A stretch of DNA of 64,000 nt, taken from positions 80,087,574-80,151,573 of the forward strand of contig NC_087063.1 in the NCBI RefSeq assembly GCF_963678635.1, in the 5' to 3' direction. The stretch comes from Symsagittifera roscoffensis (Eukaryota > Xenacoelomorpha > Acoela > Convolutidae). This document shows, piece by piece, positions 33,250 to 42,575 of this stretch (position 1 is the first letter of the stretch; every line of letters starts with the position of its first letter). The notes under the pieces are model-generated. The model was not told the origin of the DNA. It searched no databases and saw nothing but the letters and a program-made list of their open reading frames with translations. A program made the position numbers and the translations under genes.

Positions 33250-33960
33250 CTCGAATTTTCAGGATTGAGTGAGATCACGTCTTGTTTTAAGCATGTTGTT
33301 TTCGATTTCCTGTTCATCAGGTGTTAGCTCTTTGCTTATGAATACTTTGTGTTCGTAGCCTTTGACCTTGTATAGAGAAAGAAGGAACCTTCGTTTCTCC
33401 CATGGCGCAGAGACTCTTAGAACTAACGGACGATTTTTCTATCCGCGTATTTTCCGAGTGTTCTCAGATGATTTATTGGGCGCTTGACGTCCATCACGTC
33501 AAGAAGATGAATCACTTTTTGCATATCTTCGTCTGCTCTGACCTGGCGTCTGTGGCCTCTGACTGGGGTATGCCTCTTATGCGCATGCCATCGTATTCTT
33601 TTTGGGATACTTTCCCGTTTTTGGGTGTAGATTTTTTCGCTTCTAGCGCAACTTGTTTTTGTTGCACTTCTGATTTGATTTTAATCATCGCTTACTTGAG
33701 TTCCTTGATGCCTTCCTCGATTGTTTGTATTTTTTGAGTGCTTTTATTCGCATGTTTAGTATTAAAAATTGCATCCTTCTGGTTATTTCCCACACATCTG
33801 TTACATAACAGAAGAACATTCTTGTTCAGTTGTTTCAATACGTTTATGGCATTTTCTTCCAAGTCTGTACTGTTCGTAGTCATGTGCATACTTTCGCCAC
33901 ATGGCACACAGTTATATACTGCGTCTATTTTGTTAATGGTTTTGAGTATGTTTTGCATCT
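33250..33960 (-). pseudogene. LINE ORF1 remnant (zinc-finger-like plus RRM-like region)
   Basis: The minus strand at 33958–33692 has a C-x2-C ... C-x2-C pattern (NCVPCGES...LLLCNRCVGNN), resembling the zinc/PHD-type fingers of CR1/L2 ORF1, followed by a coiled-coil-like Lys/Glu segment. Downstream, in broken frames, come YDGMRIRGIPQSEATDAR, LLDVMDVKRPINHLRTLGKYADRKIV, and VFISKELTPDEQEIENNMLKTR, matching the RRM-like nucleic-acid-binding region of LINE ORF1. The copy is not functional. Confidence 0.7.
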
Positions 33961-34060
33961 TTTGTTATTTTCCATTTTAGAACTCATTTATTTGGGGCTG
34001 TTCGAATGGGTTTTTTTGGGGATATGTATTGTTGTGATTTACTATCGTGCTACCAGCTGG

Positions 34061-34578
34061 CAGCGGTATTTAGATGAGAAGTCATCTCTCGCCGTGGAAC
34101 CCGTTAGGAGTTCCGAGAGCTTGAGATGACTTAAAGATTGAATTGATGACTTAAAGATTGACTTAAAAGTAAAATTGATACCATCCAAATTCGTTTTCAG
34201 ATTATGAGAAGCTAGGAGTTGAGGGAAAGGGTTGATCCATCTTCGATGGAGATGATGATTTTTATCTACTGAACAAAAACAATAGTAATATAGTAAATAA
34301 GTAATGGCCCTGATTTTAGGAGTGATCGCGTGGTCTGGGGATACTGAGACCCAGCCTTGAGCTCACTGTTTTGCATATAATTAAGTTAATCAGAGCGTTC
34401 TGATCGAAGCCGGAAACAGTAACGTTTTTTTTGTCGACCCGATGTTAGAAAGACCACCAAAAGAACTGGCTTTGGCAGAGACGGTGAAAAGCATGTGGAG
34501 CTGTGATTAGACGCTAGCCAGTCGTTTTTGAACCTATTTTTTTCCGTCGGTATGTACTTCCGGGCGAATGTTACAAAA
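34061..34578. other. Non-coding DNA 5' of the LINE
   Basis: No gene is seen. A 20-bp direct repeat 'gatgacttaaagattgaatt' occurs twice in a row at about 34126–34164. Confidence 0.5.
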
Positions 34579-34752
34579 CCCAAAACCAGTTGAAGAACAA
34601 GATTTTAAGCCACAACGAATAAAAATAAAAAGATTTTTTTGATTAAAAGTAAATTTTAAACAACGAGTAAAATTTAAAATTTACTTTGTATCAAAAATCT
34701 TTTTATTTTTACTCGTTGTGGCTTAAAATCTTGTTCTTTCACTGGTTTTTGG
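34579..34752. repeat. Long hairpin (MITE-like) element, about 174 bp
   Basis: The left arm (34579–34661) contains 'caagattttaagccacaacg' and 'aaaaataaaaagatttttttg'. The right arm (34676–34752) contains the reverse complement ('actcgttgtggcttaaaatc'). The arms are about 80 bp, imperfect, separated by roughly 15 bp. There is no coding capacity. It is either a small foldback/MITE element or an inverted duplication. Confidence 0.85.
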
Positions 34753-35171
34753 TTTAGCGTATCTTGCAATGCACGGCAGCGTGCCATTACAGCGTGGCGT
34801 TACTTGCATCAGTTTCCTGGACGTTGAGTTGTCTCGATAAGATGCTGTCTTCCATGAATGCCGATTATTTTGAGTTATTCAAATGTTTTGTCATTTAAGG
34901 TTCTCACTTCTGATTACAATAAAATTATTGTGTTTCGTAAGCTATCGGCTTTTGATTTTTACTTATTTCGCATATATGAATTGTTCTTATTTCTATCTCT
35001 CTCAGGTTACTTGTGTAGTATATCCCCATTATTGTTGATTTTTATCTGTTAGCCAAGTTTTGATTGACAAATCTGGTTTTGTTTTGGTTTCCCTGTATTT
35101 GGTAAAAAAAAGAATAGTCTTGTTTTAAGATAACGATTCTTTTTAGTGCTTCTCTTTTTCCCCGGGATTAT

Positions 35172-35592
35172 GACACCTGCGAGGTGGGGTATTCACAAGT
35201 ACCAAAATGATAAATCAGTTCCATTTGTACCATCAATTGCGTTAGTACCAAAATTATTCAATTTGCCTAAGACTATTAAGCCGACTACTTTAAGCTCTTG
35301 GTTTAAGGTCGCCGGTGGGCGCGCGTCGCCGCTTCGCGGCGATAACCGGCTCTAATTTTCGTATAGAGTCCTACCCTCTGTTGGCAAGCTCGCAACACGT
35401 TGGCGCGAATGCGGCGGTCACTATTCTGCTGTTTAGTTTTCTTCTGTTTGAACAGTAGAAAATTAATGTAATAATTCGTTGGCTCATAATTCGACCAATT
35501 AGAAATCGAGTTGAATAATTTTGGTACAAATGGGACCGATTTTTCATTTTGGTACAAATGACCGTTGGTACAGATGGGACGTCACCACCTGC
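35172..35592. mobile_element. Inverted-repeat element, about 420 bp (foldback/MITE-like)
   Basis: The arms of about 80–85 bp at 35172–35262 and 35508–35592 are imperfect reverse complements. Both contain 'gtaccaaaatga' and end inward at 'accaaaattattcaa' / 'ttgaataattttggt'. The outer ends read 'cacctgcgaggtgg' and 'ccacctgcgaaagc'. The middle is GC-rich and has no transposase. A non-autonomous DNA transposon is the simplest reading. Target-site duplications are not clear. Confidence 0.65.
35311..35350. repeat. GC-rich hairpin inside the inverted-repeat element
   Basis: TCGCCGC (35326–35332) pairs with GCGGCGA (35336–35342) over a TTC loop. An outer stem GCCGGT/ACCGGC (35311–35316, 35345–35350) encloses it. 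It stands out in AT-rich DNA. Confidence 0.85.
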
Positions 35593-35716
35593 GAAAGCAA
35601 GTGTCTTGTAATAGGGATTTAAACTTCGTTTTTCCCGTGAACAACTTCTCTGACATCTCAAAATGATTTTGAAATTACGTAATTGATTAACCTTAGCAAC
35701 AGCGAGACTGCTTCCC

Positions 35717-35785
35717 ACTTGGCAATCACGGTTTTCTGAATAAGCTAAGTCCGGGTTTCAAGTCCCGTTCAGACCTTGTTTTTTT
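35717..35785 (+). other. Possible tRNA-derived or Pol III-type sequence
   Basis: A B-box-like 'gggtttcaagtccc' (about 35753–35766) lies about 33 bp after a weak A-box-like 'ttggcaatcacgg', and a T8 run follows at about 35779. 'tctgaa' and 'ttcaga' flank the B-box region and can pair. A canonical cloverleaf could not be drawn, so this may be a SINE fragment or chance. Confidence 0.25.
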
Positions 35786-38528
35786 TAGTATGTATGAAAT
35801 TATAAGGTTTGCGGGAAAATTTGGATTGTCGGCCTTTGTTTTGTCTGCTTATGTAATGTCGACTTAGTTGGCAAAGTGTGGATTATTTTTGAGTGGCCAG
35901 CAAGTGTCGTATATTCAAGTTTTTCTTCTCTTTTTTTCTTTTTACTTATTATTTTTTTTTGATATAATCAGAAGGTCGTAAGTATCATTTTAACCGAGGC
36001 TTCAGTCAGGAGTCCCTTCATCACATCATCCAGTCAAACTCTTCGGAATTTTCTAGATAAGGAAATGATAATGATAAAAAGGAGATGATTAAGGTTGATG
36101 TGTTTAAAATTAAACTCGATACGGGTTACGTTTCTTCAATAAGAACACGCAACTCGTTTTCAGATGGTTTTTTTTTTCAGCTGGTTTTTGGGCGTATTAC
36201 ATTCAAGTGTTTCGGGCGTTTACTGTAAATAAAAAAATTGATAGCACTGACTTCGGATACATTTCTATTAAATTCGCTATTTTTCACTACTATGTTTCTA
36301 TTTGTTTTTGCTTAAAAGCTTCATTCGGCCTTAATGTTTTTGGCTTATGTTTTATCGTCTTAGTATCTTAGTTTGTGTCGTTTCAAGAGCAAAGAATGAT
36401 TGGTTAAAAAAATTAGTTGGTTTGTTTGCAAAAGCTTAAAGTTTTAAAACTTAATTACTCGTTTTTGTCATGATTTTTGGTAACATTTTTTGTCAACATT
36501 TTTTAACTGAAATTTTTGATAATTTTCGATTTAATGAGCGGCTTATAGCGGCAGTTTTTGGTTCAATGAGCGTATTGTCGGCTTCGTGCCTGCTCGTTGA
36601 AAAAGTAGACTTATTTAGTGCTGTTTGGCGTGCTTCTTGACTATTTTCCTCTTTTTTTTTCAATTTCCAAATAGAATTTTGTGTTTTCCGTCTCATTTTC
36701 GTTTAGCCAGCTTGCAATGCTGTGCTTATCTTGTATCGCAAATGAGGCGAAGCTTTGCTTCTCCGTGTTGTTTGTTTCTGTGTTGAGAAATTTAATAGCT
36801 TGTAGTATCTCCCCTTTATTGGTGACTGGTGTTCAGAAAATGGACTGGCATAGCGTAGTTTTGAAGAAACTAAACGGAGGAGGTCGGGGTTTGCATACAA
36901 TTCTTATAATTTTTCAAAGCCTATTTATTGTTCCGACCTTTTAAAATGGGGAGAGGAACTTTGTAATCGGGTGTGTTTTAGTTTTTTTTGTTTTCTACGC
37001 AAAATCAGGTTCCAGAAATAATCATCGGAATAGGTCGAGTGATATATCATATTAAGCCCTTTCAATCGTGATTCGAAATTTTAAATTTTTTTCTCAGTGT
37101 CGAGAAAAACCGGTTCGAGGTTTTTAATTTTGGTCTAGTTTCGAGCTAAAAAGGTGATGGTATGTTGGCTTAGAACAGTTTATTTAGGCTTAATTTAAGC
37201 CGTGAAACTTAGTGTTACTCAAGTAAAGGTAATTTTTGGAGTTTCTTAGCGCAATTTTGGAAATCAGAAATTTGAAAGTTCAAAAAAATTTGGAAACAAA
37301 TTCGAAAAAAATTTGAATTTTTTTTCGGAAATTTTTTTTTTTAAATTTTTTTGTTTTTCTAGTAATTTTTTTCAAAAACTGTTTTCCTATTGACCTATTT
37401 TAATATGGCTCTCAAATAGCCTAAGTTCTATTTTTTTTCGTTCAGATCTTTTAGAAGAAGAAGAAGGAACACTTCAATTACTGCATGAAAGTCTAAGCAT
37501 CAATGCAGTAAAGTGTAATAGAGATTAGTTCAAATAGAATAGTATATAGTGAAATTAAATAGACAAATAATTAAAGCCCGAAAAAATTACTGCTGGAATA
37601 AAACATCAGATTAAGACTTAACAAGTATTTTAGAAATGTGCAAAAGTTGAAATGAATTCTATCTTAAAAACATCGATAAAATAAACTGGTTTTTAAAAAA
37701 AAAACGGAACTCACGCCATATATTTATGTGGGTACAAACTGGATTAGATTGAATTTCACTAGTGTTGAACTCATTCATTTTTTTCTTAAACGTTGAAGTA
37801 AAAGTTGGGCATCTTGCTGAAGAGCATAGGATAATAATTTTAACAGCTTTGAAATTATGTTTTGTGCGTCTGCATGTTGATATAATTGAAACCATGGAAG
37901 AACGGATAGAGTTTGGCAAAACTTCACTTTTCGGTAATTATTTTTATTGAATGCATGTTCTTTTCACATTTTCTGTTTGTCAAATAAGTGAAGCAAAATG
38001 ATGTTTTGTAGGTCGTATCAGAGCAAAATTCATTTCCGTGCGGTTAAAATCAATTAGATAATCAATATTGGTTTTTGCCGAAGCACTGGCTCGTGTTTCA
38101 TCACTTGGACAAAAAAACCTCCAATCCATATGAAATGATGATGGATTCCAACTTTCTCTCTTATTTGTTCAATTATTTTATTTTATAATCAACCATTAAA
38201 AGTATTTAGTTAGAGACAGAAAGTTCATTATCAATGTTCCAAGTAAGATGTTCAAGAAACTCAATAAAATTCGCTCTGCCTTAGTTATAACATAAGTTTA
38301 TTAACATTCTTTCCTTACTGGCACGGTTAAAATTTGATTTGCATTCAATCCACAGACGCATATTTTTCGATATTAAACAAGTTTAAATCGTCTATCAATT
38401 TTGGGGACAATTTAACTGGTATATAATAAAATGTCACCACTTTTTTCCATCACCGTCATATTTCTGTCATATCTAAACATAACATGTGTATGAGGTTCAA
38501 GATTCCATAAGTTGACATCATCTTCTTT
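35786..38528. other. Intergenic AT-rich DNA
   Basis: No gene is recognised. Homopolymer A/T runs are frequent. 37035–37135 contains a block ('atcatattaagccctttcaatcgtgattcgaa', read in pieces) also seen at 60862–60950. Short open frames here (for example 36681–36944) are low-complexity and have no family motif. Confidence 0.6.
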
Positions 38529-38706
38529 CTTAATCCACGCTTCTGAAATCCCCAAAACGTTTTTTTTTCACCTATGTAGCACAAAATTTTCCGACCAGTC
38601 GTGCACAGTAACCGGTTCTTAAGCCACGCTTCTGAAATCCCCTAAACTGTTTTTTTTCACCTATCTAGCACAAAATTTTCCGACCAGTCGTGCACATTAA
38701 TCGGCT
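38529..38706. repeat. Two tandem 89-bp units upstream of the CSL-like gene
   Basis: Two adjacent copies (38529–38617, 38618–38706) share 'cacgcttctgaaatcccc', 'agcacaaaattttccgacc' and 'agtcgtgcacatta/agta'. They differ at a few bases. They end about 160 bp before the first ATG of the CSL-like gene, so they lie in its probable promoter or 5' UTR. Confidence 0.88.
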
Positions 38707-38867
38707 ATCCTATTTTGTGTTTTCTTGCTTTTCAAAGCTCCCTCTGGCCATTTTTTGGTTGTTGTTGCGAAGTGCACCATTTGCTCTGAGTGAAGTTATA
38801 AGTATTAGGTATATGTGCTATGTTGTGAGTGTAATCTGGGAGTGTAGGATTGCTTGATTTCAGTTGC

Positions 38868-40562
38868 ATGATAGTACTAGAACTCGACACGATAGCTTCA
38901 AAAGTGGCGTTTGACTTATATGATTGCCATCGGATGGCAAGCTTGTCAAATCCCAAAATGATTTCAAATATGGGATCTGAAAATGTTAACACAGACTTCG
39001 CAAACAGTCTTCAGTTTCACAACATTTTACATCCGCACTTAAATTCAAATACAATTGCGGCACCTAACTCACTTCGAAACCACATTCAAGTTCCGTATTC
39101 AAATCAGAGCAACATTAAACAAGAGGCGCATGGACAAAATCATGCACAAGCAGATCCTTACCAGAAAAACTTTTCAGCCGAAAAAGAGCTTTCCTATACC
39201 TGCGATAAAGTAATGACTTCTGAGATAATGCTCAATTTCTTACAGCACAAGACTTATAACAGTGTTTCTGTGAATGCTCCACGAGTTGCTCAGAAATCTT
39301 ACGGAAGTGAAAAGCGGTTTCTTTGTCCGCCCCCTGCTATAGTGTATGACCTAAAGGAGTACTCGAGGATTCGAAACAAAGAAAGAACTGACTCTGAAAA
39401 CACAGAAGAGCAATCAGATGGCAATAAAATTTTAGGAGCAGTATTCATAAAGCAGTTACCTCAAAATACGATACCAGTTCAATCTACTTCTCTGGCTGAT
39501 GGGCAGACTCTTAAGAACCTGTATGTCTCAGATTCAGACCATGTGAAAGATTTCAAAGTGCAGTTAAAATTGGTCTATAACCAAATACACGATCTTGGAT
39601 CATACTTCAGTACCGATATAAAAGTCATTTCGAAGCCATCAAAAAAGAAACAAACTCAAAAGTCTAATGATCTATGCATTGAATCTGGATCTAAAATAGC
39701 ACTTTTCAACAGATTAAGATCGCAGAATGTGAACACACGATACTTGGTGGCTGACCAGCAACAAATGAACGTGAAAGCGAGTTCCAAAATGTGGGGAATT
39801 TTCTATATTCATCTGGTAGATGATGAAGAAGACGAGGGCGATGAATTCTGCAGTCTACCGGGCAATATCCAGTACGGATCTCACGTCAAGCTAGTGTGTG
39901 CTGAAAACGGAATGGCGCTTCCCAGATTGGTGATCCGCAAAGTTGATAAACAAAGCGCGTTTTTGGATTGCGTAGAAGTTGTATCACAGCTACACAAGTG
40001 TGCATTTAGTTTTGCTACTAATTTCTACCTCAGTTTAAGTCATGATCAGATAATAAGAAGCGAAGCTACCAAAACGGGCGATCAGTATATTGACCTGCTT
40101 ACAGACAATGCAATTTGGACAATCATAAGTGCAGATTCGAACGAAGTTCGGTTCCACGAAGCCTTAGGACCAACGCCGTATCCGATTTCTCCTGCGCCTC
40201 AGATTCATGATTGGGAGATTGCCAGATGTGGCCTTGCTAATGACGACGATGACAGTTATAGACTGATTCTGAAAGGCGAAAGCTTTCATCACCAGATGTC
40301 AATTTGGTTCAACTCTGTGCCTTCTAGAAGTGTCTTGGTTTCGGCGAATCATATCGAGTGCATCATCCCTCCGATATCAGACTTCACATCCAATAATAAC
40401 TTTGTGGACGGCAAATATCTAACGGTAGAGATTTTCATAGTGAGAAATGATGGCGTGATTTTTCACACCGGAAAAAGTTTCACGTACAATCCGTCGGACC
40501 ATTGCTACGCAGACGGAGTTCTTCACCCTTTGCCTTTCAAGACTTTCGACAACGATGACTGA
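38868..40562 (+). CDS. CSL-type (RBPJ/Su(H)/LAG-1) DNA-binding transcription factor, single coding exon
   Basis: CSL proteins bind DNA as the nuclear effector of Notch, acting as repressors alone and activators with NICD and Mastermind. The open frame has 564 codons from the first ATG (38868); in-frame ATGs at 38934 and 38958 are alternatives. After a polar N-terminal region of about 115 residues, the NTD (Rel-like) has VAQKSYGSEKRFLCPPP and KVISKPSKKKQTQKSNDLCI. ALFNRLRSQNVNTRYL follows. The beta-trefoil domain has WGIFYIHLVDDEEDEGDEF, GMALPRLVIRKVDKQ and VSQLHKCAFSF. The C-terminal IPT/TIG domain has LKGESFHHQMSIWFN and FIVRNDGVIFHTGKSFTY. DNA-contact regions are conserved, while the first NTD strand and the CTD are diverged. 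No intron interrupts it, unlike typical animal CSL genes. 'gatttcag' just before the ATG could be a splice acceptor. Confidence 0.93.
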   Translation: MIVLELDTIASKVAFDLYDCHRMASLSNPKMISNMGSENVNTDFANSLQFHNILHPHLNSNTIAAPNSLRNHIQVPYSNQSNIKQEAHGQNHAQADPYQKNFSAEKELSYTCDKVMTSEIMLNFLQHKTYNSVSVNAPRVAQKSYGSEKRFLCPPPAIVYDLKEYSRIRNKERTDSENTEEQSDGNKILGAVFIKQLPQNTIPVQSTSLADGQTLKNLYVSDSDHVKDFKVQLKLVYNQIHDLGSYFSTDIKVISKPSKKKQTQKSNDLCIESGSKIALFNRLRSQNVNTRYLVADQQQMNVKASSKMWGIFYIHLVDDEEDEGDEFCSLPGNIQYGSHVKLVCAENGMALPRLVIRKVDKQSAFLDCVEVVSQLHKCAFSFATNFYLSLSHDQIIRSEATKTGDQYIDLLTDNAIWTIISADSNEVRFHEALGPTPYPISPAPQIHDWEIARCGLANDDDDSYRLILKGESFHHQMSIWFNSVPSRSVLVSANHIECIIPPISDFTSNNNFVDGKYLTVEIFIVRNDGVIFHTGKSFTYNPSDHCYADGVLHPLPFKTFDNDD

Positions 40563-42480
40563 ACTCAAAACTAGTATTTAGAAACTTAATACTTTAAATT
40601 GCAATCTATTTATTTTGCTATCACTCGAAGCTACTTTCAAAACAAATGGATTATTTTCAATATGTGTCATTTTGCAGATTACGTATCAAATGGCTTAATT
40701 TCAAAATTGCATAAAAAATGAAGATGCTTCCAAATGGCGTAAATTTTATGCATTAAATGCAAGTATAAGTTTTTTGAAAGAAACTTTGTTACTAAGATCT
40801 TAAAAAGGCTGTAATTGTCAATTCAGTTGTTGACTGAAAAATAATCTGACAAATGGCTTTCAGAATTCAACTTTAAATTATATTTTCTGTGTTGAAAAGT
40901 TTCTTGTGATCAATTTTTCTAGCAAAAATGCCAGCCAATATTTATTTGTATACAGTTCCAGACTCTGTTTCAAGTTTTCTATCTATTATTGCCATTTGGG
41001 AAAAATTTCATGTTAGGCCATCTTTGGGAGTTATGCCATCTGTGAAGCCACTTTGTTTGTATGAGATCTATATTGCAGTTACTGTTTTAATCGACTGCTA
41101 AGGAAAAAATGAAAAGACTTTTTTGCTTATACTGATTTCATATGAAGTTTATCATAAGATGAGTCATTGTTCTCCGTCGCATCTTCGCTACATCAATTGA
41201 TTTCCGAGTTAGTTCAGATTCAAAGTTTCTTCTATAATTATTCTTTGAGATCTAGACTATGGCTAGCCCTCGAAATCTTTAATATTTAAATTCGTAGGTT
41301 AACGCATCAGATATTTTATACATTTCGTAGTTTGATGTCTTAATTTATTGCAAATCTATTTGAGCAATTGATTTGATCGACTTAAAGCTACAACGCCTTT
41401 GAGTTTCATTGAAGTATCCTTCGTTGCATTGATTTGTGACCTTAATATTTGCAGAGATAAATTTAGCCTTTCAGTATTTCTTTTCACGAACTTCAATGGG
41501 GGCCCCGTCTTTGTATATGGTAATGTTTCCCACCTCAAATACCCAAATTGTTTATTCAGTTTAGTACCTGAAAGTTACTGAGAAAATGAGATCAAATGTG
41601 TGATTGTTTAACTATGTTTCTACAAAATTTAAATCCGGAAAAGTTTGATCTACGAAAAAAAATATCATGCGTTTAGAAATTCAGAAAGTTTTTCAGCAAA
41701 ACTCAGAAAATATCAATTTATTTAAAATTAATAAATGATATTATCATATTGCTCTTCTGGTGTTGCTATCAAAATTAAATTATCAAGAATTTTTTTGGTG
41801 AAAAAAAGCGGTATACAGCATTGAAATAACCTTAACCGTTGAAATGAGCAAGTCTACTGCGACCTCTGATCACATTCTACGACCTTAAAATTTGCTGTCA
41901 GAATGGTCGAATTGTTGTGTAAATTGGCTTCTGGCTCATTATTTTCATTCTAACACTGCTACGCTTTTGCACATGTATTTGACGAATGTATTCACAAAAA
42001 ACAAAGAAAGGAAAATCATTGAGCGTTTTCCGACCTGTAAAAGACAGAAACTTTGTCTTCTTTTTTACTTTTTTCCTCGCCAAATCAGGTACATCCGGGT
42101 ATTTGAAACGACTTAAAGTTATTTCGACTCCAAAAAGACTTTTCAATGTGGAGAAAAATCTGTGGTATGTTATGCCTAATTACACTAGCCAGCGTAGTGT
42201 ATTAGTTCGATCCTTCTTTCAGCCAACAAGCTAATTCGTGAATAAAAATGTGCTCGGCTGTTTTTCCTAACCCCCCCCCCCCCCACCTCCCACGAGCATC
42301 AATTTTATGGTGTATTGATTGGTTAATTGGTCTTATAAGGTTAATTAATGGTCTTATTAATCTGTCTGTGTGTCACTTTGAATAGCAATCGAATTTTGTT
42401 CACATCAGTTTGTACTGGGGAATTTTGCAGGTGGGGAAAAGAAGACCCAATTGCTCATTTGTGGGCACTATCGAGTCTGG
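40563..42480. other. Intergenic AT-rich DNA
   Basis: No gene is recognised between the CSL-like and B-box genes. A run of 14 C lies at 42271–42284. Short frames on both strands show no motif. Confidence 0.6.
42271..42284. repeat. (C)14 homopolymer
   Basis: Fourteen consecutive C, followed by 'acctccc', lie about 290 bp upstream of the B-box gene start. This is unusual in the AT-rich surroundings and prone to sequencing error. Confidence 0.85.
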
Positions 42481-42575
42481 TAAAAGGTCCATAAAATAAC
42501 TTTTTTTTTGGTAAAAGGTCGGTCCCCGTCTACACGGTACTATTTTTAGCTTGCCAATTGTTTTCAGAGGCTAAA

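Larger units (their letters stand above)
30157..34060 (-). mobile_element. Non-LTR retrotransposon (CR1/jockey-like LINE), degenerate
   Basis: Reading the minus strand, the order is ORF1 remnant (about 33960–33250), apurinic endonuclease (33096–32360), reverse transcriptase (about 31816–30722), ORF2 C-terminal region (to 30419), a short 3' UTR, and a (TAC)n tail at 30221–30157. This is the standard order for CR1/jockey-group LINEs, which insert by target-primed reverse transcription. A short tandem repeat at the 3' end is also typical for several non-LTR clades. Many stops and frameshifts show it is inactive. The 5' end is placed only approximately. Confidence 0.85.

Noticed and set aside
35717-35785. 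A functional tRNA gene
   Set aside because: A B-box-like stretch and T run exist, but no cloverleaf, proper acceptor stem or anticodon arm could be drawn. Listed only as a weak Pol III-like sequence.
36681-36944. 87-codon frame on the + strand
   Set aside because: Cys/Ser/Leu-rich low-complexity translation with stops close by and no homologous pattern.
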